From NCBI GenBank assembly GCA_023238725.1, contig CM041554.1, positions 22,120,050 to 22,184,049 of the forward strand: a DNA stretch of 64,000 bases, read 5' to 3'. Source of the stretch: Scortum barcoo. Lineage: Eukaryota; Chordata; Actinopteri; Centrarchiformes; Terapontidae. Below the pieces are notes generated by a model. It saw nothing but the letters and a program-made list of their open reading frames with translations, made no database searches and was not told where the DNA came from. Positions within the stretch are counted from its first letter, which is position 1, and the number at the start of each line of letters is the position of its first letter. Position numbers and translations under genes: made by a program. Of the stretch, positions 38,901-49,860 are shown in pieces.

Positions 38901-39265
38901 TCACAGAGATGTTCCGGTCATCGGTAATTAAAACTGCTGCGTTCACGTGAGGCAGACTGAGACCGAAATTGCAGCATTTTGAGGAGCGCAGGTGTCTGAA
39001 CGCTGACTCGACAAATGTCCCACTGTACCTTCTCGGTGGCGGAGACCGATGGCAGCGCCAGATGAAAGAGCCGAGCCTCGACATGGCTCCTCAGTCCGGA
39101 GCCTGCAGCGACAAACGAGCCGCCGTACAGAGCAGCAGCTGCTGCGGCGGCTCCGGCCGCCACAAGTTTGAGCGCTTTGGCCGCTCCGGAGGACGTTTGT
39201 CTTTTGTGCGCCCCAAACGTCCCTGTTTTAGTGAATGAAGGCATCAGCCTGCGCAGGGCGGCCAT
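23789..39265 (-). CDS. micu3: Mitochondrial calcium uptake family member 3
   Basis: Fourteen coding exons in transcript order: 39265-39029, 37167-37020, 34986-34955, 34802-34724, 32059-32012, 31915-31833, 31746-31675, 30279-30238, 28264-28169, 27581-27493, 27278-27107, 25399-25291, 24710-24553 and 23857-23789. They give 477 aa; human MICU3 is about 530, and the difference lies mostly in the N-terminal region. The product gates the mitochondrial Ca2+ uniporter from the intermembrane space, as a partner of MICU1. An Arg-containing N-terminus and an Ala-rich hydrophobic stretch (about 30-58) fit mitochondrial import and anchoring. Both EF-hand loops keep Ca2+ ligands: residues 195-206 (DADGNEMVDKRE) and 430-441 (DEDHDDKLSHKE). 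A C-terminal FKSC Cys (469) could pair with MICU1. Exons of 32, 42 and 48 nt were placed by frame and homology. Confidence 0.95.
23864..23923. repeat. Compound GT/GA microsatellite beside a splice site
   Basis: GT-rich run (about 23864-23890) then GA run (about 23896-23923). On the micu3 sense strand it reads (CT)n(CA)n and directly precedes the CAG acceptor of the last coding exon (acceptor at 23858-23860). Confidence 0.95.
25251..25280. repeat. Three 10-bp direct repeats
   Basis: Units ACGAAACTGT, GCGAAACTGT and GTGAAACTGT follow each other in a micu3 intron, about 10 bp beyond the 109-nt exon at 25291-25399. Seen directly; no function assigned. Confidence 0.85.
26463..26533. repeat. Perfect 33-bp inverted repeat with 5-bp spacer
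   Basis: The left arm 26463-26495 is the exact reverse complement of the right arm 26501-26533; the spacer is CATCT. The arms begin AATCTTTGTGAATCCC and end in GTAAGG. The flanks do not extend the symmetry. It lies inside a micu3 intron (25400-27106), so RNA from either strand would fold into a 33-bp hairpin. It could be a very young palindrome from template switching, a tiny foldback element, or an assembly artefact. Confidence 0.95.
31161..31204. repeat. (TTA)n trinucleotide repeat
   Basis: TTA/ATT run with single-base interruptions, in a micu3 intron. Confidence 0.9.
31296..31470. repeat. Dispersed repeat, family E (copy 1)
   Basis: Starts GACCACTTGGGGGCAGCAGACC and runs to CTACCAACTCCTGAAAAAG. 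The second half resembles 53990-54090. It is typical of teleost interspersed repeats; class unknown. Confidence 0.45.
33755..34075. repeat. Dispersed repeat, family F, long copy
   Basis: About 320 bp with the ordered words GATTAATTGGCTG, TTTGGTCAGACCAAC, AAAAACATTCAG, ATATATGACAGAA, ACCAGAGAAAGTTTGGCATTTT and GGCAATTATTTTTCTTGCAATC. This order is the signature of a very abundant teleost repeat. It sits in a micu3 intron. Confidence 0.7.
36720..36880. repeat. Dispersed repeat, family F fragment
   Basis: Starts AGGGGTGCAACTAATGATTA and continues with AT-rich sequence, like the outer end of family F. Located next to micu3 exon 2. Confidence 0.55.
37920..38410. repeat. Decayed family F fragments
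   Basis: Several short stretches (near 37924, 38008 and 38275-38405) carry the GATTAAT/GATAAATC-type words and TTGAAGCCCC end of family F. They are badly diverged, so the boundaries are approximate. Confidence 0.4.
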
Positions 39266-39303
39266 GGCTGTTTACACTGAGCTGTCGTAACTGGTAACAC
39301 ACA

Positions 39304-39377
<74 letters not shown>

Positions 39378-40167
39378 GAGCACAGGGCAGCTCGAGCCGC
39401 CTGCTGCTCCGAGCTCGCGAGAAATGCCGTGGGTGCCTCAAGTCTCTCTGAGCATTAAAGGGCGACAAACCAGTGAGAGTGAGAGAAACGTTGAGGTCTT
39501 CAAAACACAGAGACAGACAGTGAACTCCGTCTCCTCTCTGGTGTAAAGTGTCACATTACTGTGTGCAGGTCTCATCTGAATCACAGGTGATGTAAGTGCT
39601 CACTTTAAGCCCACCATCAACTCTCTCCCCCGGTCTGTGCCTCGGGAGAAGGAAAAGAAGGGGGGAAAAAAATCCCTGCCAGGGCACGTCTGAACTGTGA
39701 CAGCCCCGCCCATTACAGACTGTGGTTTTGCACCTGCCTCGCCACCCCTGCCACTCTGAGCGCAAAGCCCTCCAGGAGCTCCTCTACCTGCACTGCAGCG
39801 TCTCCTCAGCAGCGCGCACACATCACGCCGCGGACAGGTATGCAACATGGGGGCTGTGTGAGCAGCAGCTGCAGCCCGGACACCACTGAGGAGGACCGGA
39901 GGAGGAAAAAGAAGGAGAGAAGGAGATTTAAAAAAAGGAGGGAAGGAGGGATCGGTGCAGACCGCAGAGCAGATATCTGGTGAGTGTTTCATGTCAGGGG
40001 GGAGAGATCCGAGCGCGCCCGTGTCCATGTGCTCAGAGCAGGAGGAGGTGGACGTCAGCATGCACTAAGTGACAGGAGCAGACAGGTAGTCCACCGCGCA
40101 GCAGCTGCCCCCCCACCTCCCCCCGGACCTCCTCTCTGAACTTTACCCGCTGAGCCCTGAAGCTCTG
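39266..40167. promoter_or_regulatory. Divergent micu3 / fgf20 promoter region
   Basis: The ATG codons of micu3 (-) and fgf20 (+) point away from each other across 902 bp. This must hold both 5' UTRs and both promoters unless far upstream exons exist. The fgf20 side is purine-rich (39889-39950). A short upstream ORF, ATG GGG GCT GTG TGA, is at 39847-39861 and would lie in the fgf20 leader if transcription starts before it. No TATA box is clear. Confidence 0.55.
39306..39376. repeat. Compound (CT)n(CA)n microsatellite
   Basis: CT run (39306-39338) followed by CA run (39338-39375). On the micu3 sense strand it reads (GT)n(GA)n just upstream of the start codon, the same order as at 1100-1175 upstream of the cnot7 start. 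Confidence 0.95.
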
Positions 40168-41258
40168 ATGGCCGCCGCCGCCGCCTCGGCCGCTCTGGGG
40201 GAGGTCGGAGGAGTCCTGCACGGCATCGATGGTGTGGCGCAGGTCGGGTCCCACTTCCTGCTGACCCCGCTGGGGGACGGGCCGACGCTGCTCGGAGAGC
40301 ACCTCATGCCGGGGGCGGACAGGCTCTCCCGGAGCACCACGGCGGATCTAACGCACCTCAAAGGGATCCTGAGGAGGAGACAGTTGTACTGCAGGACTGG
40401 GTTTCACCTGGAAATACTTCCGGATGGCACGGTGCAGGGGACGAGGAAGGACCACAGCCGCTTTGGTAAATACTGAGAGGATTATTTGGGATATGTTATG
40501 GTAGGGAAAGGCTACAGAAAGTGTTATCAAACTAATCAGCATCAGGGAAAGAGTAAGAATGATGAAAATAACAACATGGTGATATAATTGTGTGTGTTAA
40601 ATGTATAAATTGAGCCAACAGGCTGCTGTCAGAGATGATTTTACATTTTTTTAGTTTCTGTGATAATGTTCTTTCATCTTTGTCAGAGTCTGTACAGAAC
40701 AAGCGTGTTATTCTTCTGCAGGTATTTTGGAATTCATAAGCCTTGCTGTGGGGCTGATAAGCATTAGAGGGGTGGACAGTGGACTCTATCTGGGGATGAA
40801 CGACAAAGGAGAGCTGTATGGATCTGTGAGTACCACTGCTTCTTATCCCTGCTGCCCAAACCCTCATCGCCAACAAGGAGCTTTTATTTCTAACTTTTAT
40901 TTTCATGTCTCATAGTTGGAGAATCTGAATGAATGTAGAGAAACAGAGAAATGTGCCACATGTGTGCTTCGCCACCATCGCCTCTCTCACGGTGTCCCTC
41001 TGCCTCTTTCAGGAGAAGCTCACAGCCGAGTGCGTCTTCAGGGAGCAGTTCGAGGAGAACTGGTACAACACGTACTCCTCCAACCTGTACAAACACGGGG
41101 ACAAAGGGACGCGCTACTTCGTGGCTCTGAATAAAGACGGGACGCCACGGGACGGGACTAAATCCCGGCGCCACCAGAAGTTCACGCACTTCCTGCCCCG
41201 GCCCGTGGACCCGGACCGGGTGCCGGAGCTGTACAGGGACATCCTGGGACACAGCTGA
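40168..41258 (+). CDS. fgf20: Fibroblast growth factor 20
   Basis: Three coding exons, 40168-40465, 40722-40825 and 41013-41258, join in frame to 215 aa plus TGA; human FGF20 has 211. It is a secreted FGF9/16/20-subfamily ligand for FGF receptors, active in development and regeneration. The beta-trefoil core is recognised from LKGILRRRQLYCRTGFHLE through GVDSGLYLGMNDKGELYGS to YFVALNKDGTPRDG and HQKFTHFLPRPVDP. The N-terminus has no classical signal peptide, as expected for this subfamily, which is exported through an uncleaved signal. Introns are only 256 and 187 bp. The ATG context is weak at -3 but has G at +4. Teleosts have fgf20a and fgf20b; I cannot decide which this is. Confidence 0.96.
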
Positions 41259-42210
41259 GACCCGGAGACCCGGTCCAGTTCAGGAATAGCCGACGAAGCC
41301 CTGACAGTGAGGCAGGCAGGGAGCGGAAGAGGAGAGGAGAGATGGGGATGTGCCGGTGCCGGCGCACGGCTGCTGGACCGCAGGCCTGACCGGAGAGGCG
41401 GGCGGAGGCTCCGGGGCCTCCTGTAGGAATGCACGGGCCGTCTCTCAGCAGGACACGAGGACAGGCCGGGATGTCTGCACGCCCGGCATGAGGGGGTCGT
41501 TTGTTTGAGAGACCCTTCAGAAGAAAAAAGAAAGAAAGGAAAAAGTACCCGCGTGGATTAGGAGGCGACTGGAAACGGAGCTGGCCGTGACGGAGAGCAT
41601 CTCCCCCCTTTAGTGGGCAGAGATGTACTATTACTACTACTACTATCAGCAGATGGTACTTTTTAATTCGGGTGCTGTGTCAGAGAGCCGCAGTTTGTGC
41701 AGAAGGACTTTGAAGGAATCCTGTTTGTTTTTTTCTCACCTGTGTCTAGACCTGTTTGAAAAGAGCAAAAAAAAAAGAAAACTGTAACGATTTATTTATT
41801 CATTTTAGATACATATATTTATGTTATATATTTATTTATTTGAGAATATATTTTTTACAGTTAGATACATGCAATATAGAGAAACCACTAGAAACTGTAT
41901 CGATTATATCAAGACTGAGACACTGTACCATTATGTCTTTTATTCTGAAAAACTAAAAAAAAAAAAAAAAAAAAAAGCTCAGCTGGTGATAAACTGTAAT
42001 ATATCCAAAAAATTTGGAGAGAAATAGCAAGATCCCCACATGTGAACTGGGATCTCACCACATTATGGCGACTGTGAATCGATCTGAAACGAATCCATCT
42101 GTAATCTGTAATGTTGGCGAATTAATTTAACCAAACTACTGTCACATGTGTTACAGGAGGAATCAGAAGTCAGCAAACCGACAATAATAAATTGCTCAAA
42201 ATGTGATCAG
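41259..42210 (+). terminator. fgf20: fgf20 3' UTR with AU-rich elements and poly(A) signal
   Basis: A GC-rich start gives way to AT-rich sequence. Overlapping ATTTA pentamers occur at 41790-41800 and 41830-41841, with another at 41817-41821. These are the hallmark of AU-rich instability elements. An A run is at 41954-41976. AATAAA is at 42186-42191, the likely signal; another is at 42485-42490. Confidence 0.65.
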
Positions 42211-45149
42211 GATGCTTTTTCTTTGAAGGTTTTACGTTAATTGCTATCTGTGTGTCCACTTCTAATCAGTGTCCCTGTAAAGAGCCTTTTTTTTTCAAAG
42301 ATCTTCACTGCTCGCCCTTGTCTTTCAGAGTTTAAACATATAAACTTGCTTACGAGGCCAAATGTTGTCTTTCTTTATGGACACCGTCACCAGTCGTGGA
42401 CCCGATGCGCGCATAAAAAACTTCAAAGCGTCCCTCCTGAATCCTCTGATGGTGGAGGCCGAGACAACAACACGACCGGGGCCAAATAAAACGTGACCTT
42501 TAGCTCAGGGCCCGCCAACCTCAGCAGCTGTATAAAAGTGGAGGTCAGAGCGATAAGGATGAAGTAACCACCTGAGGAGAGCTGACTTTGATGAGGTGTC
42601 ATATTAAAGAAGACATTTCCCCCTCTTGTTTTCAGATGGCTTCTGTTCCTTTGTGTTAAAAGATTGTTATTATCCCGTCGTTTTTTTCCGACAGCAGAAC
42701 ATGTTGTTGTTGGACTTGGGAGGCGAGAGCAGCTGAATTAGTGATTTATTTTGAAAAAAAAAAAAAAGCCACTATCTGATATCTGCGCACAGTTTCCTCC
42801 ACGGCTCGATGAAGATCTGTGTTGAAGCATGAAAGCTCAGCCTGTGATCTCAGCTCGTGTGAGTGTGTGTGATGGTGAGCCAGTGGTGGAGGATGATGGT
42901 GGGGGGAGTTGAGGGGGGGTTCTTGATACAAGGAGTCAACCCTGCTGCCAACTCTCTCCTGTCTGCAGCGGGATACTGTGGGACTTTCCCACCTGCACAC
43001 CTTAAAACATCAACGCGCCTCTGTCGTCGATTAATGACAGCATCCAGGGGTGTATTATAACTTATAACACCCCCACCCCCACCCCCCAGTCCACCCGGAG
43101 GTTAAACACACGCGAGCATATTCCGACATGAAGCTTGTTTTTGGAAAAGATGCTGTCACCACTCATCTGTCTGTGGCTTCATTGGAAAGTTAACAGGCGT
43201 GAGAGTGATGGACGGGGACGCTCATCTTCTCCATTTGAACAGTGCTGCAGCAATAACTGGTCCATGACTTTGATCTGCACTTGGCATTGCAGTACCTCCA
43301 AAGAGACTAAACTCTCAGTGCAGGGCTCCTCGCCATCACCTTTGTGGCCATGAAAAGCACACTTTGTGCAAATCTAAGAGCGTAACCCCCCCCCCCCTTT
43401 CCCCTCTTTTGACATTTTGAAAGTCATCTCTCTGACCAGGCTGGAAATCCTGACTTGTGATACCTGATGCCCAGAAGTGCCGTTTGGCACTTGTTTAACC
43501 AGTGTTTTTGGAGTCTGCCCGGCCCCGAGACGGATGCTTTTGTTCCACCTCTCCTCCTCCTCCTCCTCCTCCTCCAGGTGGTCTGCTGCTCCTCGCTGAA
43601 AACACTTAAACCCCTCATCCGCACCCACTCCGGAGGGCCGTCTCACACGCTTAATGGACGCTCCCTGACTTTCATCACCTCCTCAGCAGCGGCCTTAAAG
43701 GGCTCTCGAGGAAACCCAATCAAGTGTGTGTGTGTGTGTGTTTGTTCGTGGCATGGGTCCACGGGCAGGTGTGGAAGTCAGTGATCTTGTGTGTCTATCT
43801 TCGCAGGCCGGTCAGACAGCGCAGGTGTTCCCTCAGCACTCAGGCTCTCACACTCTGATCTCAGGCCTGCTGTTTGTCAGCTGGGGATTTGACTTAGCAG
43901 CAGCAGCAGAAGCAAGAGAAGGAGGGTGGAAATACAGCCGGCTTTGTTGTCTGCCCCCAATTATCAGAGAGCATAATTTCTATATTTAGTAGGCTGGAAG
44001 ACAGGGGAGGTGCCGAGGAGCTCACCTGTTGCTCCAAAGCCGTGGCCACTTCTAAGAGTGTGTTTGCTCAGGGATGGTGTCTGCAGCTTTGTGTCATTTG
44101 AATCCTGCAACTATTGATTTCAGGCTCTTTGTTGTTTGTTTATTCCTTAGTAAATTGCCGTGCGCACAAATTATGAGCTGCATGCGTGTTTATGGGGATT
44201 ACAGCAGAAGTGTAAGTATAGTATTATCCACTTGATACTTTTGGGCTTTCATCTGAGTCCAGAGAGAGAGAGAAGGAGAGAGAGAGGTGTTCTGGAAGAA
44301 TCTGCAGATTGTGGTCCCACATATCCTCCATCCGCCCGTCACTGGTGTTTTGTGGCCTGAAAACAAAATCATCTTTCACACCTGCCTCGTTGTGCTCCGT
44401 TTGAGTTCAATCATTTTTAGTGTCATAGCTAAGAGGATTTTGTGGTCTGCCTTCCGCAAGCGGCAATTAGACCAACATACCTGATTTACTGACACTCCAC
44501 ATCTCAAGCTGTCAGCTCCAGTGGAAAATATGCTCCTCTGTTTGCTTCTCCATGGAGACATGGGCAGAGAACAACAACGTTTAGGTGTTGTGGGAACAAA
44601 AAAGAAGAAGAAGAAGCTGGGGCACTGTCATTTCTGCAGAGTTTAGGCACACACAGCTGCTGAACAGTACTGTGGTGTTTGCGGGCCCTGTCGGTGACTG
44701 ACAGTGTTTTCTTGATCTAAAGGGATCTGAACGCACAGAACATGGAGGAGGCAGAGCTGAGCAGCAACACCAGCACACAGCTGCCATCTGCAGCATCTTA
44801 CGTAGCACGCAGTTACAGAGACAGGTTGACCGGAGGTAAATAGGATGTGTTGTAGTTATGCAAGTCCTGTGATATGCACTTATCTGGATAACAGGGTTGT
44901 GAGAGTTTTGTGATGAGAAATGAACACAACACACCTAAAACAACAGAGGTTTGCATGTTGTAGACTATTAAATATATTGAAATATTAACCACAGGAAATG
45001 TGTTAGGCCACAATGATCTGACTGTCAAAACAATGTAAGAAAATCATCAAGTTCGCTCACGAGCATGTAAGTATACTGTTGTTGTAAATACTCTGCTTAA
45101 CAACAGATTTGATTTATGTATACTTTGCTGAGGTGTTAACTTTCTGAGG

Positions 45150-45360
45150 TACTATTCTACATTTTATAGAAAAATCTTGTACTTTTAACTCCATTGCAGT
45201 GATTTGACAGGTATCTATTTTTTAGTTACTTTGAAGATTTTTATTTTAAATACAAAATTTTGATGATCGCTTTTAAATATATCATGCATTGTAATAGATT
45301 AAACTAACCAGCAGTATATAAAGTAGCTTAATTTAGCTTCGCCTAATCTATGTACTTCAA
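45150..45360. repeat. Dispersed repeat, family C (copy 2)
   Basis: Contains CTACATTTTATAGAAAAATCTTGTACTTTTAACTCCATT-type sequence (split words), TTAGTTACTTTG, TAGATTAAACTAACCAGCAG and TATATAAAGTAGCTTAATTTAGC. These are characteristic of one end of the common teleost ACTTAAGTA-rich repeat. Confidence 0.65.
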
Positions 45361-45599
45361 TGTTCACATGTTAAACCAGCATTAACTAATTATTGTTGTT
45401 ATTATTAATGTCATCGCGTACTTGGGGATTAGAACAAGCTGCAAATACAACCCTGAGATATTATTATCTTATAAAGTTGTTGTGGCAAATGTGTCAGCAA
45501 ACTCTTGCTGCCTACCTCCCCCTCAACGGCCCCTCACATCTGCTGACCAAACCAGCATGTGAGTCCCTCCGGAGCAGCCGTATCACCCCTTCCTCTGGC

Positions 45600-45760
45600 C
45601 CATGTGTCCACATTACAGAGTCACAAATTAGGTCTTGACATTTGGGCGCTATAATTGCCCCCTGAAAAGCATGAGGCATCAATTAGGCTCTCAGCAGCAT
45701 GACAGGTTATCCCTACAGGACATAATTGCCCTGCTGGACTGCTCAGCCGGACTGCCCCGC
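45600..45760. promoter_or_regulatory. Candidate conserved non-coding element 1
   Basis: A block free of simple repeat, with several homeodomain-type ATTA/TAAT cores and CTGCTGGACTG-type words. It contains TTGCCCCCTGAAAAGCA at 45655-45671, which recurs at 54740-54756. Enhancer function is inference only. Confidence 0.25.
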
Positions 45761-48700
45761 CGGGGCACGCACAACACACAACACACTCACAACACACACA
45801 CATGCACATAAAGTTTATAGTTCACTGGTTAATATTTGGTAGCAGTTAGCCAAGACAGGCTACACAATTTGGCACCATGTTCTATAAATAGTTTGACATT
45901 CTCATCATAAAATTAAATCATCATTTTGAGATGATAGCTGTGTGACAATAATGTGTGTGTGTGCAGGCCATGCTGGAGGAGTGGCAGTAGGTCTCAGGGT
46001 GCCGCTGCACTAATAACAGCATAGGTCCCTTTGATTTCCCGACTCTGGTGCCGCCTGACAGTTTGTGCTCCCACAGGGCGTGGAGATCTTTAGGGTCACA
46101 AAAAAGGTCAATTGGTTCATTTCCATAGCTTCTACTTTAAACATTCTTGTAGGCTTTGGAAGCAATTCAATCAGCAGTGAAAACACTGGTTAGCAGCGTG
46201 GAATTACTAGCCGTCGTTAACGATGCAGCGTACTCATAAACAAGATGGATGTATCCCACAGAGAAATACTACATAAACTGGGTGCAGCTCTGCAAGATCT
46301 TTAGAGGTGAGGTGGATGTTTTTCAGTGTTGTAGGATGTTAGGCTCAATGGATGTAACATTCACTTAGAGCATTGTGCATAATTGAAAAAACATGTATAA
46401 GTGTATGAGCGACGAACACTTGGAATTGACAATTTTTACTGTAGTAATGTTTATATATATCGGCTTCATAAAAAAATAAAAATAGATCCAATAATGTGTT
46501 AAACAAATATAAAATGGTGATCAAAAACAAACCACTTCGGAATGAATGAAGACAACCATGCCCATTAACTCTTCATTTATTTTTACATCTTAGGATCTCA
46601 TCACATAAACACTAAGAAACAAGTCTGGTCGCCCATGCAGACTAACAAGAGACACATGTCAGTCTCAACATGTGAAAGTCATACTGCCACTGCTGTAGCA
46701 ACACCAACACACAAACTGTCACATATTTCAAAAGGAAATTAGTGAAGCTCAGCAGCTGCCTTGTTACTAAATTAGGAGAGTATCTACAAATGAATACAAC
46801 ACCAATAATATGTCAAATCTTCATTGAGTATCACCCAAAACAAGAAAATCTCACTTGTCATTTATTGAATCTCACAGCTAAAAGTAACACATTTCTTTTC
46901 TACAAAACCTTTTCAAATGAATTACAAAAAAAAAAACAGAAGAAGACACACAGATCTAAATGATACACTCATGACAACCAATGATGCAATAGAAAGAAGA
47001 AAAACATTTCACATTAAAATCTGAAAGATTCCCTTAATTTAGGAGTAGGAGGACAAGTAGATCATAAAAAATTGATGCAAGAAAAACAACTCTTCCTCTC
47101 CTCATCAACAGATTACCTCACTGTGTGAAGTCAGGCTTTCACTTAAATATGTGTGCCTTGATAGATCACAGCGAGCGTAATTGTCTATTTTGACCATCGG
47201 AGCTGCAGACACCAAAGTAAAGAGCCCAGCTATGTGTAATGCTCACTGCCTGGTTGGAGAGCGGGACAGAGGAAGACTGTACTCTCGCTGCCTACCGGTG
47301 AAAGTGGAAATGTGCTTTGTTGCCCCTCAGTCAGGCAGAAAATTGCAAACCCATTTGTCATTGTGTGCCAAGATGCAGAGGTCAGTCAATGGATTCCTTC
47401 ATGACAAGCTTATGGAATCGAATGTTTTTCCACGGCCTCACCCTTTCACACCTGCACCTCCAGGTAAAATAACAAAACGGGAAGAGGGAGAGAAAAGAGG
47501 GCTTAGAGCGAGCGACTTAAAGACAGGGGAGGGAAAAACGATACGCGAGAAGAATTTACCGTGAAACCTTGCACGTCTATTGCCCATTTCAGCTTATTTG
47601 AACCCAATATACATTTAGCTCACAGTGGCAGATGAAATGCCAGGTTTTGGCCAACATCCAAACCTGGAGAATACCACTAATTATTCCTGCCTGAGACCAC
47701 AGAACACTCTTACAGGCTCAAAAGGACGTTGTTTGTTATCCTGCAGGTCAAAACAGCAACTGCTTCATAGTAGGTAAGAACAGAAACACTTAAGGAAACT
47801 TTTCCACAGATTGATTGACTGCTTAATCCTGCAGAGAGGCTCCAAGGCTGCGGCGGCATTTCCCACAGATCTGACGCTGAAACAACAAAGGCATGATACC
47901 AAAACTGATTCAGCTATCAAATCAGCCTACTGTTAGAAGTTGCCTCTCATTGTGCACGAAACAAATTAGGAATTAGTGTCTTCAGAAGATCAATAAAGAT
48001 CCATTTTTCTGCTTGACAGCAGCGTAGTGTGAGACACGGCTAAAGTCACAAATAACTTTTAATGTTTAAATAGTTGAATGTCAAATGCAATTTGGTTTTC
48101 ATGTTGTTTTTTTTTACAACACCCAGGACTGTGAGCAGATTACTGCAGTAATTTAATGTAAGTGATAAAAATAAATATATGATTATTCAAAGGTTAAAGC
48201 AAGACTGAGCTTTCTGCAGAACAGTGCCTACTATTACCACAAGTGTTGTCTACAGAATAATGACAAAGTGAACCTCACTTAATTTCCAGTTGCTTTAAGG
48301 CACCATCATTCTGCAACTTGACTGAGAGTGAGATGAATAGGACCTCAGTGTGTCTATGGTTTTAATAGTGTTGGATAAGGGGCAGAAGTGTGCTTTACTG
48401 TCTACTGTTATATCCCTGTGGCTAACTGCAGTACTTCAACAAAAACATTCCCTGTAGCCCAAAAAGCAATTTCCCCCATAGAGACCAAGATGAAACTGGA
48501 ACTTCTGGATTTATAATTCAGAAACTGTAGCAATCAATTGTTTATTCAGGATTTCTGGGTTTTACTGGTCATTAGTAGAAATAATTGAGGAAAGGAGGGA
48601 AGAAAAAGAAGTGTTGGTGCATTTTTATGGATATGGACAAAGCCACAATATGACAAAGTAAATAACAGCTTGGTCATACTGGTAGTAAGTTTTCCATTTA

Positions 48701-48883
48701 CAGATTACAGAAAGAATATGGACAGTACAGCTCAGGAACGCAGCTCCCTCTTTCAGAGAGATGTATGACAGAAATGCTGAATGAAAGATTACATTGAGTC
48801 ACAGAAGCTGGTGGACCAGAGGACTTCAGCTCTGTATGGACTGCTATTATAAAAAATATACAAAAGTTTGGAAGCAAGGCCAA

Positions 48884-49469
48884 TATAGGCCAAACATTTG
48901 GAAGCAACTTCAAGTTTCTGTTCACAATGCCTTTCTTAAAAACCAGCATGAGTTATATGTATTTTGGGATTTTGTGTATTTACTGCACATGATCAGACTT
49001 TGCTTTCATTGATATGCACCATTTTCCTCAAGTTTACCTTTAGGTATACATTGATGTTACCAGACCATTGCTGAATAAATGTCAACAAAAGAAAAGAAGG
49101 GCTTAGTTTTAGGGTTGAGAAGATTTGCAAGAGTCACAACTTCAGTGCAAAAGTAAAAGAATAAATCACAGTCTCTTATTGATGAACTTAAGAAAGCTTG
49201 GAATGCAATTCCTGGCACATACCTTAAAAAAACTTGTGGAGCGAATGCCTCGTATATGCCACGCTGTTGTTAAAAGCCAGAGGAGGTTACTTTGAAGAAA
49301 GCAAAGTCTAAGCAAGAAAAACTCAAATACCTGATAATTATAGTAAAAATGTCTTCTGATAAGTTACTCTTTATATAATAATCATGTTTATTTTGTTGCA
49401 AAGTATACCAATGAAACTATGATCTTTTTTTGTACAAATTTGATCTTGCTTCCAAATTTTTGGCCTGTA
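48884..49469 (+). mobile_element. Tc1/mariner-type transposon relic
   Basis: About 586 bp bounded by imperfect inverted ends of the form CCAAANATTTGGAAGCAA with TA at the borders. On the plus strand, 49171-49310 reads as the C-terminal end of a Tc1-like transposase: SLIDELKKAWNAIPGTYLKK, then LVERMPRICHAVVK and KARGGYFEESKV. The pieces are in different frames because of extra A bases near 49230 and 49276. Most of the transposase is missing, so the copy is internally deleted and dead. A further piece of the same end sequence lies just outside at 48859-48881. Confidence 0.75.
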
Positions 49470-49734
49470 ATGTATCTGTAAAACACTGGACAAGACCACT
49501 GGAAACAAGAGCATCAACACACATCTCAAAGTCCTGTTCCCTGTGCTCATCATGGATGGGGGTCATTTTGAAGTCCCAAATCAGTTCTTACAATACATTC
49601 ATGAACCTCACACAACCAAACCATTAAACATCTCTTGGTGATCTCTCGGTACGGTGTGTTTACTTCTTATTTTATTATTATTATTATTATTTCTCAATGG
49701 AGAAGGAGAAAAGAGACAGTTCCACAGCAATATC

Positions 49735-49860
49735 TATGTTACGTTTGCTAATGTTAGCCACCTTCAACTACTGGTCGTACCAGACCAAGAGGCTGCAGCA
49801 GCAAACCCTAGAGTGTGTAGAGTTAAATAGGTGTGTGGTTATTGGAAATGAAATCAACTT
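49735..49860. repeat. Dispersed repeat, family D (copy 2)
   Basis: Shares GTACCAGACCAAG and GAGGCTGCAGCAGCAAA with 9570-9715, and a similar AT-rich tail. It lies about 260 bp from the Tc1-like relic. Confidence 0.55.

Noticed and set aside
38918..39028. Extension of micu3 exon 1 to a 115-aa open frame
   Set aside because: A GTACAG donor after codon 79 joins in phase with exon 2; the extension has no similarity to MICU proteins.
47181..47564. 127-codon open frame on plus
   Set aside because: No recognisable domain, no supporting neighbours or splice pattern; length is within chance expectation for 64 kb.
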